Source: Stomoxys calcitrans (taxonomy: Eukaryota > Arthropoda > Insecta > Diptera > Muscidae). From it: a stretch of 64,000 nucleotides of DNA. Location of the stretch: positions 192,343,873-192,407,872 of the forward strand of contig NC_081553.1 in the NCBI RefSeq assembly GCF_963082655.1, in the 5' to 3' direction. The notes under the pieces were generated by a model. The model ran no database searches. It was not told the origin of the DNA and saw only the letters and a program-made list of their open reading frames with translations. The first letter of the stretch is position 1, and each line of letters starts with the position of its first letter. The position numbers and the translations under genes are program-made. Shown in pieces: positions 55,605 to 64,000 of this stretch.

Positions 55605-57898
55605 AAGAATTTTTATAACCATCCCCGCAGGAAGGGGATTTATTCATTTTGTCGGTCCGTTTGCAACACATCGAAATATTTATTTCCGACCCTATAAAGT
55701 ATATATATTCTTGATCACCGTAAAAATCCAAGACGATCTAGCCATGTCCGTCCGTCTGTCTATTGAAATCACGCTACAGTCTTTAACAAGTAAAAGCGTG
55801 CTAAGTTCGGCCGGGCCGAATCTTATATACCCTCCACAATGGATCGCATTTGTCGAGTTCTTTTCCCGGCATCTCTTCTTAGGCGAAACAGGATATAAGA
55901 AAAGATTTGCTCTGCTATTAGAGCGATATCAAGATATGGTCCGGTTTGGACCACAACTAAATTATATGTTGGAGACCTGTGTAAAATGTCAGCCAATTCG
56001 AAAAAGAATTGCGCCCTTTGGGGGCTCAAGAAGTAAAATAGAGAGTTCGATTTATATGAGGCTGTATCGGGTATAGACAGATTCAGTCCATCATAAACAC
56101 GTATGTTGATAGTCATAAGAGGATCCGTCGTACAAAGTTTCAGGCAAATCGGATAATAATTGCGACCTCTAGAGGCTCAAGAAATCAAGATCTCAGATCG
56201 GTTTATATGACAGCTATATTAGGTTATGAACCGATTTGAACCATACTTAGCACAGTTGTTGGATATCATAACAAAACACGTCGTGCCAAAATTCATTCAA
56301 ATCGGATAAGAATTGCTCCCTCTAGAGGCTTAAGAAGTCAAGACCCAAAATCGGTTTATATGACAGCTATATCAGCTTATAGACCGATTTAAACCATACT
56401 TAGCACAGTTGTTGGATATCATGACAAAACACGTCGTGCAAAATTTCATTCCAATCGGACAAGAATTGCACACTCTAGAGGCTCAAGAAGTCAAGACCCA
56501 AGATCGGTTTATATGGCAGCTATATCAGGTTAAGGACCGATTTTAACCATACTTACCACAGTTGTTGGATATCATGACAAAACACGTCGTGCAAAATTTC
56601 ATTCCAATCGGATAAGAATTGCGCACTCTAGAGGCTCAAGAAGTCAAGACCCGGTTTATATGGCAGCTATATCAGGTTATGCACCGATTTGAACCATACT
56701 TGGCACAGTCGTTGGATATTATAACTAAACACGTCGTGCACAATTTCAATCCAATCGGACAAGAATTGCGCACTCTAGAGGCTCAAGAAGTCAAGACCCA
56801 AGATCGGTTTATATGGCAGCTATATCAGGTTATGGACCGTTTTGAACTATACTTGGCACGGTTATTGGATACCATAACAAAACACGTCGTACTAAATTTC
56901 ATTCCAATCGGATAAGAATTGCGCACTCTAGAGGCTCAAGAAGTCAAGACCCAAGATCGGTTTATATGGCAGCTATATCAAAACATGGACCGATATGGCC
57001 CATTTACAATACCAACCGGCTAGCTTTACTCCTTCGGAAGTTAGCGTGCTTTCGACAGACAGACGGACGGACGGACGGACAGACGGACGGACATGGCTAG
57101 TTCGACATAAAATGTCGCGACGATCAAGAATATATATACTTTATGGGGTCTCAGACGAATATTTCGAGTAGTTACAAACAGAATGACGATATTAGTATAC
57201 CCCCCATCTTATGGTGGAGGGTATAAAAATAGAGTTATTGAGCAGAAACTTTGCACAAATTCTTTCTTTTTTTCCATAACCAGATTAAGTTCGAAGATGG
57301 CCGATATCGGACTATATCTTGATATAGCCCCCATATAGACCGATCCGCCGATTTAGGGTCTTAGGCCCATAAAAGCCACATTAATTATCCCGTTTTGCTA
57401 AAATTTGGTACAGTGAGTTGTGTTTGGCCAGTCGACATAATTCTTTAGTTTGGTGCAGATCGGTCCAGATTTGGATATAGCTGGCCATATAGACAGATTT
57501 CTTAATTTAAGGTTTTGGACCCATAAAAGGCACATTTATTATCCGATTTTGCCGAAATTTGGGACAGTGAGTTATGTTAGGCCTTTCGACATCCCTCTCT
57601 AATTTGGCCCAGATCGGTCAAGATTTGGATATAGCTGCCATATAGACCGATCTCTCGATTTAAGGTCTTGGGCTCATAAAAGCCGCATTTATTATCCGAT
57701 TTCGCATTTATTATTCGATTTGGGACAGTGAGTTATGTTAGGCCTTTCGACATCCCTCTCTAATTTGGCCGCATAAAAGGCGCATTAATAATCCGACTTT
57801 GCTGAAATTTAACACAGTGACTTATGTTAGACTTTTCGACATCCGTGTCGTATATGGTTCAGATCGGTCTATATTTGATATGGCTACCAAAATATTGG
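55605..57898 (-). mobile_element. Family C element, reverse, split by family B
   Basis: The left part 55605-55787 (ATTTTTATAACCATCCCCGC, CCGTTTGCAACACATCGAAA, CCATGTCCGTCCGTCTGTC) is the family C outer end. Units resume at 57229 with TAGCCCCCATATAGACCGAT and AAATTTGGTACAGTGAGTTG. The intact equivalent junction is seen at 35.88-35.93 kb. Confidence 0.82.
55788..57228 (+). mobile_element. Family B element, complete, nested in family C
   Basis: Terminus ACAAGTAAAAGCGTGCTAAG, TTCGGCCGGGCCGAATC, TATACCCTCCACAATGG. Units start near 56195, 56348, 56501, then one with a short deletion, 56801 and 56954, mostly at 153 bp. A GACAGACAGACGGACGGACG tract, ATGGCTAGTTCGACATAAAA and the end TTATGGTGGAGGGTATAAAA follow. 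Confidence 0.93.
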
Positions 57899-58255
57899 TC
57901 TTTTTGCTTTGTTCTCCAACATTGAACAATGACTTGTACTCAATATCCGTTGTCCAAACGGCATATTTCATCACTGCATCCCAGTAAAAATCGCGGTTTG
58001 GTGCGGTTTATGGGCCGGCCCCGTCATTGGGCCGTACTTCTTCTGTGATGATCAAGACCGGCATGTTACTGTAAATGAAAATCGCTACGGTTCAATGATA
58101 ACAAAATATTTTTGGCCCCAATTTGATGATATGGACTTGGAAGACATGAGGTTCCAACAGGACATCCATTTGTTGGAAACCAAATTTGGAGAACGGCTTA
58201 TCTCACGAAATGGTGCAGTCAATTGGCCGCCACGGTCGTACGATTTGACGCCAAA
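57899..58255 (+). pseudogene. Transposase fragment, related to the DD41D-like family
   Basis: After a frameshift, GLWAGPVIGPYFFCDDQDRH-type blocks (about 57990-58060) lead to VTVNENRYGSMITKYFWPQF, DDMDLEDMRFQQD and then HLLETKFGERLISRNGAVNW, PPRSYDLTP. About 11 residues after the second catalytic Asp are missing. It is a sister of, not the same as, the 12-kb copy. Confidence 0.75.
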
Positions 58256-58425
58256 TCGGACAAAAATTACGGCTTGTAGGGACTCAAGAAGTCGCATCGG
58301 GAGATTGGTTTATATGGGAGCTACATCAGGTTATAGACTGATTTGGACCGTAGTTGGCACACTTGTTGGAAGTCGTAACAGAATTTTACATGCAAAATTT
58401 CAGCCAAATCGTACAAAAATTGGGT
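58256..58425 (+). mobile_element. Family B core fragment
   Basis: GGGACTCAAGAAGTCGCATC, TTTATATGGGAGCTACATCA and GTAGTTGGCACACTTGTTGG make one diverged unit fused to the transposase relic. Confidence 0.68.
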
Positions 58426-58494
58426 ATTTACTCAATAAATTCCCAAACATTGAGAATTTACCCGGTAAAACCCCATCTCTATCCATAATTGCAA

Positions 58495-58670
58495 ATGCAA
58501 ATTTGCCCACGATCATTCCATTAAGCGCCAAGGGGAAACTTTTCGCATATCAATGAGAGCTCGATGATAAGGAGTCTCCTTTCTTTAGCGAAATTCGAAC
58601 GGCATGCCGTGATACCTCTTTGAGGAGAAGTTTTACCCGACTTAGTAGCTCACAAATATCGCCAGCATGT
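58495..58670 (-). mobile_element. SINE 3' half, old copy
   Basis: Tail AAATGCAAATTTGCCCACGA, then a body with deletions to GTTTTACCCGACTTAGTAGC and ATCGCCAGCAT. Confidence 0.75.
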
Positions 58671-58671
58671 A

Positions 58672-58982
58672 GATGCAAATTTACCCACGAACATTCCATT
58701 TACAAAAAGGGGCAAATTTCTCACATATCAATGAGTGGTGTCCGATTCAAGTTTAAGCTCAACGATAAGGTGTCTCCTTTTTATAGGCGAGTCCAAGCGG
58801 CGTGACGCAGTGCGACACATCTTCGCGGAGACCTGGTTTTTACCTGGCATAGTACCTCACAAATGTCGCCAGCATTGAGAGGGAATAACCACCGCTAATG
58901 TTTTTTCTGGTGTTCTTGCCACGATTCGAACCAAGGTTTTGGCGCCGCAGGTGGACACGCTAGTTTATTTGCCATGATGGCT
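58672..58982 (-). mobile_element. SINE, full but old copy
   Basis: Tail to head order complete: GATGCAAATTTACCCACGAA, TTTAAGCTCAACGATAAGG, GAGTCCAAGCGGCGTGACGC, CACGATTCGAACCAAGG (B box), GCTAGTTTATTTGCCATGAT. It lies in the same orientation right behind the previous copy. Confidence 0.8.
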
Positions 58983-59289
58983 TCCGTACAGCCAAGTAAA
59001 GAAAATCCCGTGTTCGACTTCATATTTGACGGAAGTAGGCACAACTGTATTTGTATTCCACCAGGCTAATAATCCATGGTTTAGAATTCGATTAATGAAA
59101 AAATTATGGAACGAATGGTGAACCCGGGAGAAGAGTCACCTATGCAAACCATAAACGGCGAGTGTAGGGGTTTGAAATTCATTACAGTAGTCTGCATTGA
59201 CATCCCAAGGGCTCATTGGATATGCATCAGTTGTCAAAGTTAAGGGATTACATTAAAGAAATGACTAATCTTCTAAATTGTAGCATCCG
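58983..59289. other. Unrecognised sequence
   Basis: No recognised element, no gene-like frame. Confidence 0.35.
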
Positions 59290-59476
59290 TAGCCCATTTT
59301 GTAGAATTGAGGGCAATCGTTTCATAACTTGGTAAAGCTGAAATAGCATTGGAATTTTTATCAATTATCCTTTGTTTGTCTATAAAGAGATATCGGCCAA
59401 AAAAGTTGACAAATGGAATCCATATTGGAGGGTATATACAATTCGGGCCGGACGTACTTAGCGTGTTTTTACTTGT
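59290..59476 (-). mobile_element. Family B 5' end, reverse
   Basis: AAATGGAATCCATATTGGAG, GGTATATACAATTCGGGCCG, GACGTACTTAGCGTG and TTTTTACTTGTT are the family B start reversed; the element's border is at 59476. Confidence 0.78.
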
Positions 59477-59478
59477 TA

Positions 59479-59714
59479 TTGGGTTGCCCAAAAAGTAATT
59501 GCGGATTTTTTAAAAGGAAGTAAATGCATTTTCAATAAAACTTAGAATGAACTTTAATCAAATATATTTTTTTACACTTTTTTTCTAAAGCAAGCTTAAA
59601 GTAACAGCTGATAACTGACAGAAGAAAGAATGCAATTACAGAGTCACAAGCTGTAAAAAAAATTGTCAACGCCGACTATACGAAAAATCCGCAATTACTT
59701 TTTGGGCAACCCAA
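59479..59714. mobile_element. Mariner-type MITE copy 10
   Basis: Full length, flanked by TA at 59477-59478 and 59715-59716, at the outer border of a family B terminus. Confidence 0.93.
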
Positions 59715-59716
59715 TA

Positions 59717-61010
59717 TATACTTCATACCTTTCCTTTTAAGATATTACCAGTCGGGCACAAAAATCTTTAATTTTCAGAAATTTGGTTTTCCTGCATTTT
59801 TATTAAAGTCTTGGTGCATCTTTATTTTAGTCTATAAATAAAAAATCAAACATTAATTAACAACAGCACTTTCATTATACAGCTCGAAGTGTTGATACGT
59901 AACCAAGTAGGCAAGTCCAAACGCTAAGTAACTTAATGTACACAAATACTCGGCTTGACTTTGATTGCATTTCATTGTTCGATAATGGCTTACTTTATAT
60001 TTTTCAAGTGTTTCCTTCTGTCTGTATGCCCATTTGCCCGTTTGTCCATTTGAAGTCTTGATATTGGGTGATTTTTAATACATTATCACCACACATGGCG
60101 ATTGGCCAATTGACACTGATTGATATTTCAAATTCATTGTCAAATTCGTTGAAACCCATTTAGATATGGTCGTTCAAAAATGGATGTGAAATTGTTACCA
60201 ATTCATTGGGTGTGCACTAATGATGCATGGTCCATATAATGATTTTGCCAAGTTACAGCTTAAATTAGCAGATTGAGATTAAGCGCACATTTGGGTTTAC
60301 CGAAACATTAACGTCTCATTATGGGGTGGTGCCAAATTACATGCACACACAAACACTCACCACACACACCACACACACCCATGAAGGGGTAGGGGATATG
60401 AACTAAACTGATAATAATGGCACTCGTGTTTTACTCCCAATGGGAGTTAACACAAATATTTGTGGAAATGATAGAAGATTGTGAAATAATTCATTAAACT
60501 GAGACAATGGATGCCCACTACCGGTCGTGTGGTTAGAGGTTGGCTTAAAGTATAAGGCACTTAGCCATGGAGTTTTATTGTTGCTGGGTAATACCTATAC
60601 CCCCCCACACCCTTCCCATCCTGGCCACTGTAAAAAATCCACAATTAAATCAACTTAATTTCTATACAGCTTTCTTCTCAATTAGTGAGTGAGTGAATTG
60701 TTCGTTTTTTATGCTAAACTGCAACCTTAGCTCATTTACTCTTCATTTACTGCAATAAAATCCTTTATCTTTGTCTTTTATCTTCCAGTGATGCATGCAT
60801 TAACTTCAATTAGTTTTCTTTGTCTAAGTGTCCAAATACATTGCTGGTCAAAGCCGCAAATCAAGTTCGTTGCTTAAGTCTTTTGTTTTTTTTTACCATG
60901 GTTTTTTGTTTTTATTGCAAAGAATCATTGAAGTGAGCAATGATAAAGAAATGGATCACTGAATTCTGGATACATGAAGAGATTAATGGGATGCACAGAG
61001 AACAATAAAA
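59717..61010. other. Low-repeat AT-rich stretch
   Basis: A CACACA run near 60350-60378, a CCCCCC run near 60600, and one dispersed motif copy. No element or gene recognised. Confidence 0.5.
60863..60885 (-). repeat. Dispersed CAAAAGACTTAAG motif, copy 7
   Basis: The minus strand reads CAAAAGACTTAAG then CAACGAACTT. Like copy 6 it is followed on minus by GATTT. Confidence 0.67.
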
Positions 61011-61012
61011 TA

Positions 61013-61246
61013 TTGGATTGCCCAAAAAGTAATTGCGGATTTTTTAAAAGAAAGTAAATGCATTTTTAATAAAACTTAGAATGAACTTTAATCAAATATA
61101 CTTTTTTACACTTTTTTTCTAAAGCAAGCTAAAAGTAACAGCTGATAACTGACAGAAGAAAAAATGCAATTACAGAGTCACAAGCTGTGAAAAAAATTGT
61201 CAACGCCGACTATATGAAAAATCCGCAATTACTTTTTGGGCAACCA
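61013..61246. mobile_element. Mariner-type MITE copy 11
   Basis: TTGGATTGCCCAAAAAG left, GGGCAACCA right, TA at 61011-61012 and 61247-61248. Confidence 0.92.
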
Positions 61247-61564
61247 TACTTTGTTCTTAAATGTTAAAAAATTATGGTCTTTTAGTATAGACAAGTTTGA
61301 AATTTAAATTAAACGACTTAGCCACATAAAGACAATATTCAGAATTAAACAGACAATTGTGTAAAATTTTTTTAAATAGAGAATACAAGCCAAAAAAATT
61401 CCTTAAGCTAAAATTCAATAAAATTTTTTTTTCAAAAATAAGTCGCAAGCAAAAGAAAATTATATGACACAAAAATCCAATTTTAGAAGAATCATATTTA
61501 CAACGCCAATATAATTTAGCAAAAGTACAGAATATGTCGAAAGAGACAAGACATACGTATACTA
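61247..61564. other. AT-rich spacer between two MITEs
   Basis: A 66-codon minus frame (61272-61472) is lysine-, phenylalanine- and leucine-rich through AT bias only. Nothing recognised. Confidence 0.45.
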
Positions 61565-61799
61565 TGGGTTGCCCAAAAAGTAATTGCGGATTTTTTAAAA
61601 GAAAGTAAATGCATTTTTAATAAAACTTACAATGAACTTTAATCAAATATACTTTTTTACACTTTTTTTCTAAAGCAAGCTAAAAGTAACAGCTGATAAC
61701 TGACAGAAGAAAGAGTGCAATTACAGAGTCACAAGCTGTGAAAAAATTTGTCAACGCCGACTATATGAAAAATCCGCAATTACTTTTTGGGCAACCCAA
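61565..61799. mobile_element. Mariner-type MITE copy 12
   Basis: GGGTTGCCCAAAAAG left, GGGCAACCCAA right, TA on both sides. Same orientation as copy 11 and nearly identical to it apart from a few substitutions. Confidence 0.93.
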
Positions 61800-62309
61800 T
61801 ATAAACACATTTCTGTCAAAGCTATAGTAAGAGGATGAGATATCCTGTCATAAAGTGCCCAAGTCAACCGCTACACCATATAGAAGACTTCTTAAAAGGT
61901 TTCTTCTGGGAGGGAGAGAGAAAATCGAAACAAATACAAAGGAAGCGCAGGCTTCCCAGGAGTGCCTTAGCTGCCAATATATTTAACAGCTATCTCTAAA
62001 GATGGCCGACCTCTTCCGCGAAATCATGTAGGAGGTACAATAGAAACGAGCTGCCTTATCGTTCATAATAGGGTGAAATTTCTATAGATCAACTATTCAA
62101 GGTCTATGAACAAATCCTTGAACAGGCGCTGAACTGTGGGGGGGGGGGGACATCTTACTGCAGAAATTCACTTCAGCAGACTGCATTAACACACATCTAG
62201 AAGGTCATTGAATGTATGTCCAGTACCTGGGTGGTCATAAATCTCAACTCATAGAGGGGAAGAATTAAACGAAAGGGTAGGCCAGCAACAACTGAACGCA
62301 TGATGTTGT
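61800..62309. other. Unrecognised sequence with a 12-G run
   Basis: Balanced composition. Poly-G at 62138-62149. It may be decayed retroelement 3' sequence but I see no clear motif. Confidence 0.3.
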
Positions 62310-63704
62310 TGTTGTTTTCGTCGTTTGATGTGTCCTATCTTTCGTCTGCTAGATTCTATTGAGGATCCAGCTCCAGGAACTCTGCGACTAAGATGGGGGT
62401 GCGATGAGTTGAGTGAGTCTAGTTGGGCAGTTAAGCAGGTGAACTGTGGTCCCTGATAACAATCGGGAACTACAGAACTACTCTGGTTTGCCGGGGGAGG
62501 TCAATTTCTTCAGGTGCAACGGGAGGCGGTCGTTCGCCAAAAACTACATTCACCCGGTAGATATTTACCGCATATGCTACCGTGTCTGCGGAGGCCACCG
62601 TAGCGCAGAGGTTAGCATGTCCGCCTATGACGCTGAACGCTTGGTTTCGAATCCTGGCGGGACCAACAGAAAAAATTTTCAGCGGTGGTTTTCCCCTATG
62701 CCATGTAAAACTTCTCTTTAAAGAGGTGTCGTACTGCGGTACGCCGTTCGGACTCGGCTATAAAAAGGAGGCCCCTTATCATTGAGCTTAAAACTTAAAT
62801 CGGACTGCACTCATTGATATGTGAGAAGTTTGCCCCTGTTCCTTAGTGGAATGTTCATGGGCAAAATTTGCAATTTTTGCTACCGTGTCTGCATGAATGT
62901 TATCTAGACCCGCTTGATATGCCGTTTGATTAAGAGGTTCTCTCTGTAGATCTACCTTAATGCTTCTGGGCGGTGGATACCTATCCACAAGATGATGATT
63001 TGAAAGGTCCCTGCGATATCAGCCCAAAAGGCATCGCTTAAACAGCATACCGTTATGTTTGTCGCCCTGGTAGGATCTTTGTCTCCTGATGGAGTTGGTG
63101 CACATGAGAACTAAGGAGACAGCCCGTAGAAGTTCCAAGCGCGGCATACTGACAGATCTGAATATTATTGCACTGTGTATCACAGAGCTGACGAGACCAC
63201 ACTTGCGCTGCATAACTTACCACAGACCGGCCAATTGCTTTGTACGTGGTCAACAAGGTTTCTTTGTCAGCAGTCCAAGTGTTGCGGCAAGTGACTTGAG
63301 GACCTTGTTGCTACTTTCGGCTTAATCGCAAATTGCTGTGGCTTGTGGGGAAAAGTTTCAGAGCTGTCAAATGTGACGCCAAGTATTTTGGGACACTTGA
63401 TGGTCGAAATCATTTCTCCATCGACCATCACTTTCAACTCAGCATTCACCTCGTATTTGTAGTGAACAATGTGTTTGAAGGTTTGGTGGCAGATAGCTTT
63501 AGATCTCTGGCAGCGAATATGAGATAAAATCGATGAGGTAGTCGTTCAACCTATCGCAAGATGTCATTAATGAGTCGCAGGCCTGATGCCATGATCGTAT
63601 AATTGTCCGCATATGATACGATCTGTAAGCCGTCTAGAGGGGGTGGAATGGAGGATAGGTAGAGGTAATGCAGTGCCGGAGATATCACTCCGGGTATAAA
63701 TACC
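62310..63704 (-). pseudogene. Non-LTR ORF2 relic: end of reverse transcriptase through C-terminus
   Basis: From 63704 downward: GVISPALHYLYLSSIPPP, LQIVSYADNYTIMASG (the YADD box reads YADN, so the second Asp is lost), INDILR, LPHRFYLIFAARDLKLSATK, AELKVMVDGEMISTIKCPKI and LGVTFDSS. After frameshifts, SSVIHSAIIFRSVSMPRLEL, LDRYPPPRSIKVDLQ-type and LNQTAYQAGLDNIHADTVA follow. Beyond a SINE insertion, NIYRVNVVFGERPPPVAPEE and LPRQTRVVL complete the C-terminal region. The 3' end is near the ACAACAACAACATCAT run at about 62310. Style fits R1/LOA/I-type elements. Confidence 0.78.
62590..62877 (+). mobile_element. SINE with perfect 15-bp target duplication
   Basis: TGCTACCGTGTCTGC is present at 62575-62589 and 62878-62892. 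The SINE runs from GGAGGCCACCGTAGCGCAGA through the B box GGTTTCGAATCCTGG to GGGCAAAATTTGCAATTT. It lacks a segment after GGTTTTCCCC. Orientation is opposite to the host retrotransposon. Confidence 0.96.
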
Positions 63705-64000
63705 TTCCCCAGGGACTAAATGGCTGTCTGGAAAGCTATTTATGCCAATCGTCGTAATGACATTTATCTTAGCCATTCCACCATTTCCTTAATTGCAAGT
63801 ATATCCGCTTGATACACACTGCAGTGGTCGGGGAACCTTTTCCATATGAGCAGTTCTAGATCTTTAAAGTACACCGCAAAGCCCACTTGGTCGTCTAGGA
63901 CGAACCCATCCGTATAGAAGTCCATGTAACTTCTATTACCAGAGACATCGTAGCTCCAATCGGTCCTATCAGGAATAGTGGAACAGTACTTTTTATTGAG
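63705..64000 (-). pseudogene. RNase H N-terminal fragment, out of order
   Basis: The minus strand from 64000 reads WSYDVSGNRSYMDFYTDGFV, LDDQVGFAVYFKDLELLIWK and RFPDHCSVYQADILAIKEMV-type sequence. This is the first half of RNase H, with YTDG catalytic Asp and the following Glu/Asp region (YQAEILAI-like, E changed to D). It breaks off near INSFPDS and is followed, on the same strand, by reverse transcriptase sequence that should precede it. Confidence 0.75.

Noticed and set aside
62590..62660. A and B box promoter pattern suggesting a tRNA gene, here and at other SINE heads
   Set aside because: The heads do not fold into a full tRNA with acceptor stem and are joined to the SINE body. They are pol III SINE promoters.

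Overview
This is eukaryotic DNA, almost certainly from a calyptrate (muscoid) fly related to stable, horn or house flies. The evidence is the AT-rich background, TA-flanked mariner-type MITEs, a tRNA-derived SINE, several decayed insect non-LTR retrotransposons (RTE-like, jockey/CR1-like, R1/LOA-like) and abundant tandem-repeat elements. The species call is inference. I found no intact host protein-coding gene, rRNA or functional tRNA gene. The window is best read as intergenic or long-intron sequence filled with nested mobile elements. The long open frames are artefacts of repeats or relics of transposons.

The main repeat layer is a superfamily I call A, B and C. Each element has one terminus that folds around a GTTCGG/CCGAAC-type palindrome, a core of tandem units, a short GACA/GACG tract followed by ATGGCTAGATCGACTT or a relative, and a second terminus such as ATGGTGGAGGGTATAAAA. 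The three families differ in sequence, but wherever units are intact I count the same period of about 153 bp. Family D shares the array design with a period of about 130 bp and ends in a GC-rich AGAAGGCGC...CTAG motif. The layout suggests non-autonomous Helitron/Helentron (DINE-1-like) elements; that is a hypothesis.

On top of these lie 12 copies of one ~235-bp MITE (TIR TTGGGTTGCCCAAAAAG, TA duplications), more than 15 full or partial SINE copies (two with clear 11 and 15-bp target-site duplications), and fragments of one Tc1/mariner transposase family whose D-D spacing I count as about 41.

Layout: 1-1.1 kb A array; 1.2-4.3 kb SINE/MITE relics and a possible promoter; 4.3-7 kb A element with a 1.28-kb CTGT/CCGT microsatellite; 7-12.9 kb C, B, RNase H and transposase relics; 13-14.6 kb low-repeat DNA; 14.6-18.5 kb B element, transposase 5' end and a two-ORF non-LTR relic; 18.7-20.3 kb low-repeat; 20.7-22.3 kb C then D; 22.9-27.9 kb palindromes, SINEs and an RTE-like element; 29-34.4 kb B, D and transposase; 35.3-36.8 kb MITE and C array; 37.1-39.5 kb a ~505-bp satellite; 39.7-44.9 kb D complex; 46.2-47.9 kb A array with ten units; 49.1-51.5 kb two non-LTR relics head to head; 53.1-57.9 kb D, C and nested B; 58-59.7 kb transposase, SINEs, MITE; 59.7-61 kb low-repeat; 61-64 kb MITEs and a rearranged non-LTR relic.

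The signal least explained by mobile elements is a ~23-bp motif (CAAAAGACTTAAG then [AC][AC]ACAAACTT) that recurs seven times, in both orientations, only in the low-repeat stretches. I do not recognise it.
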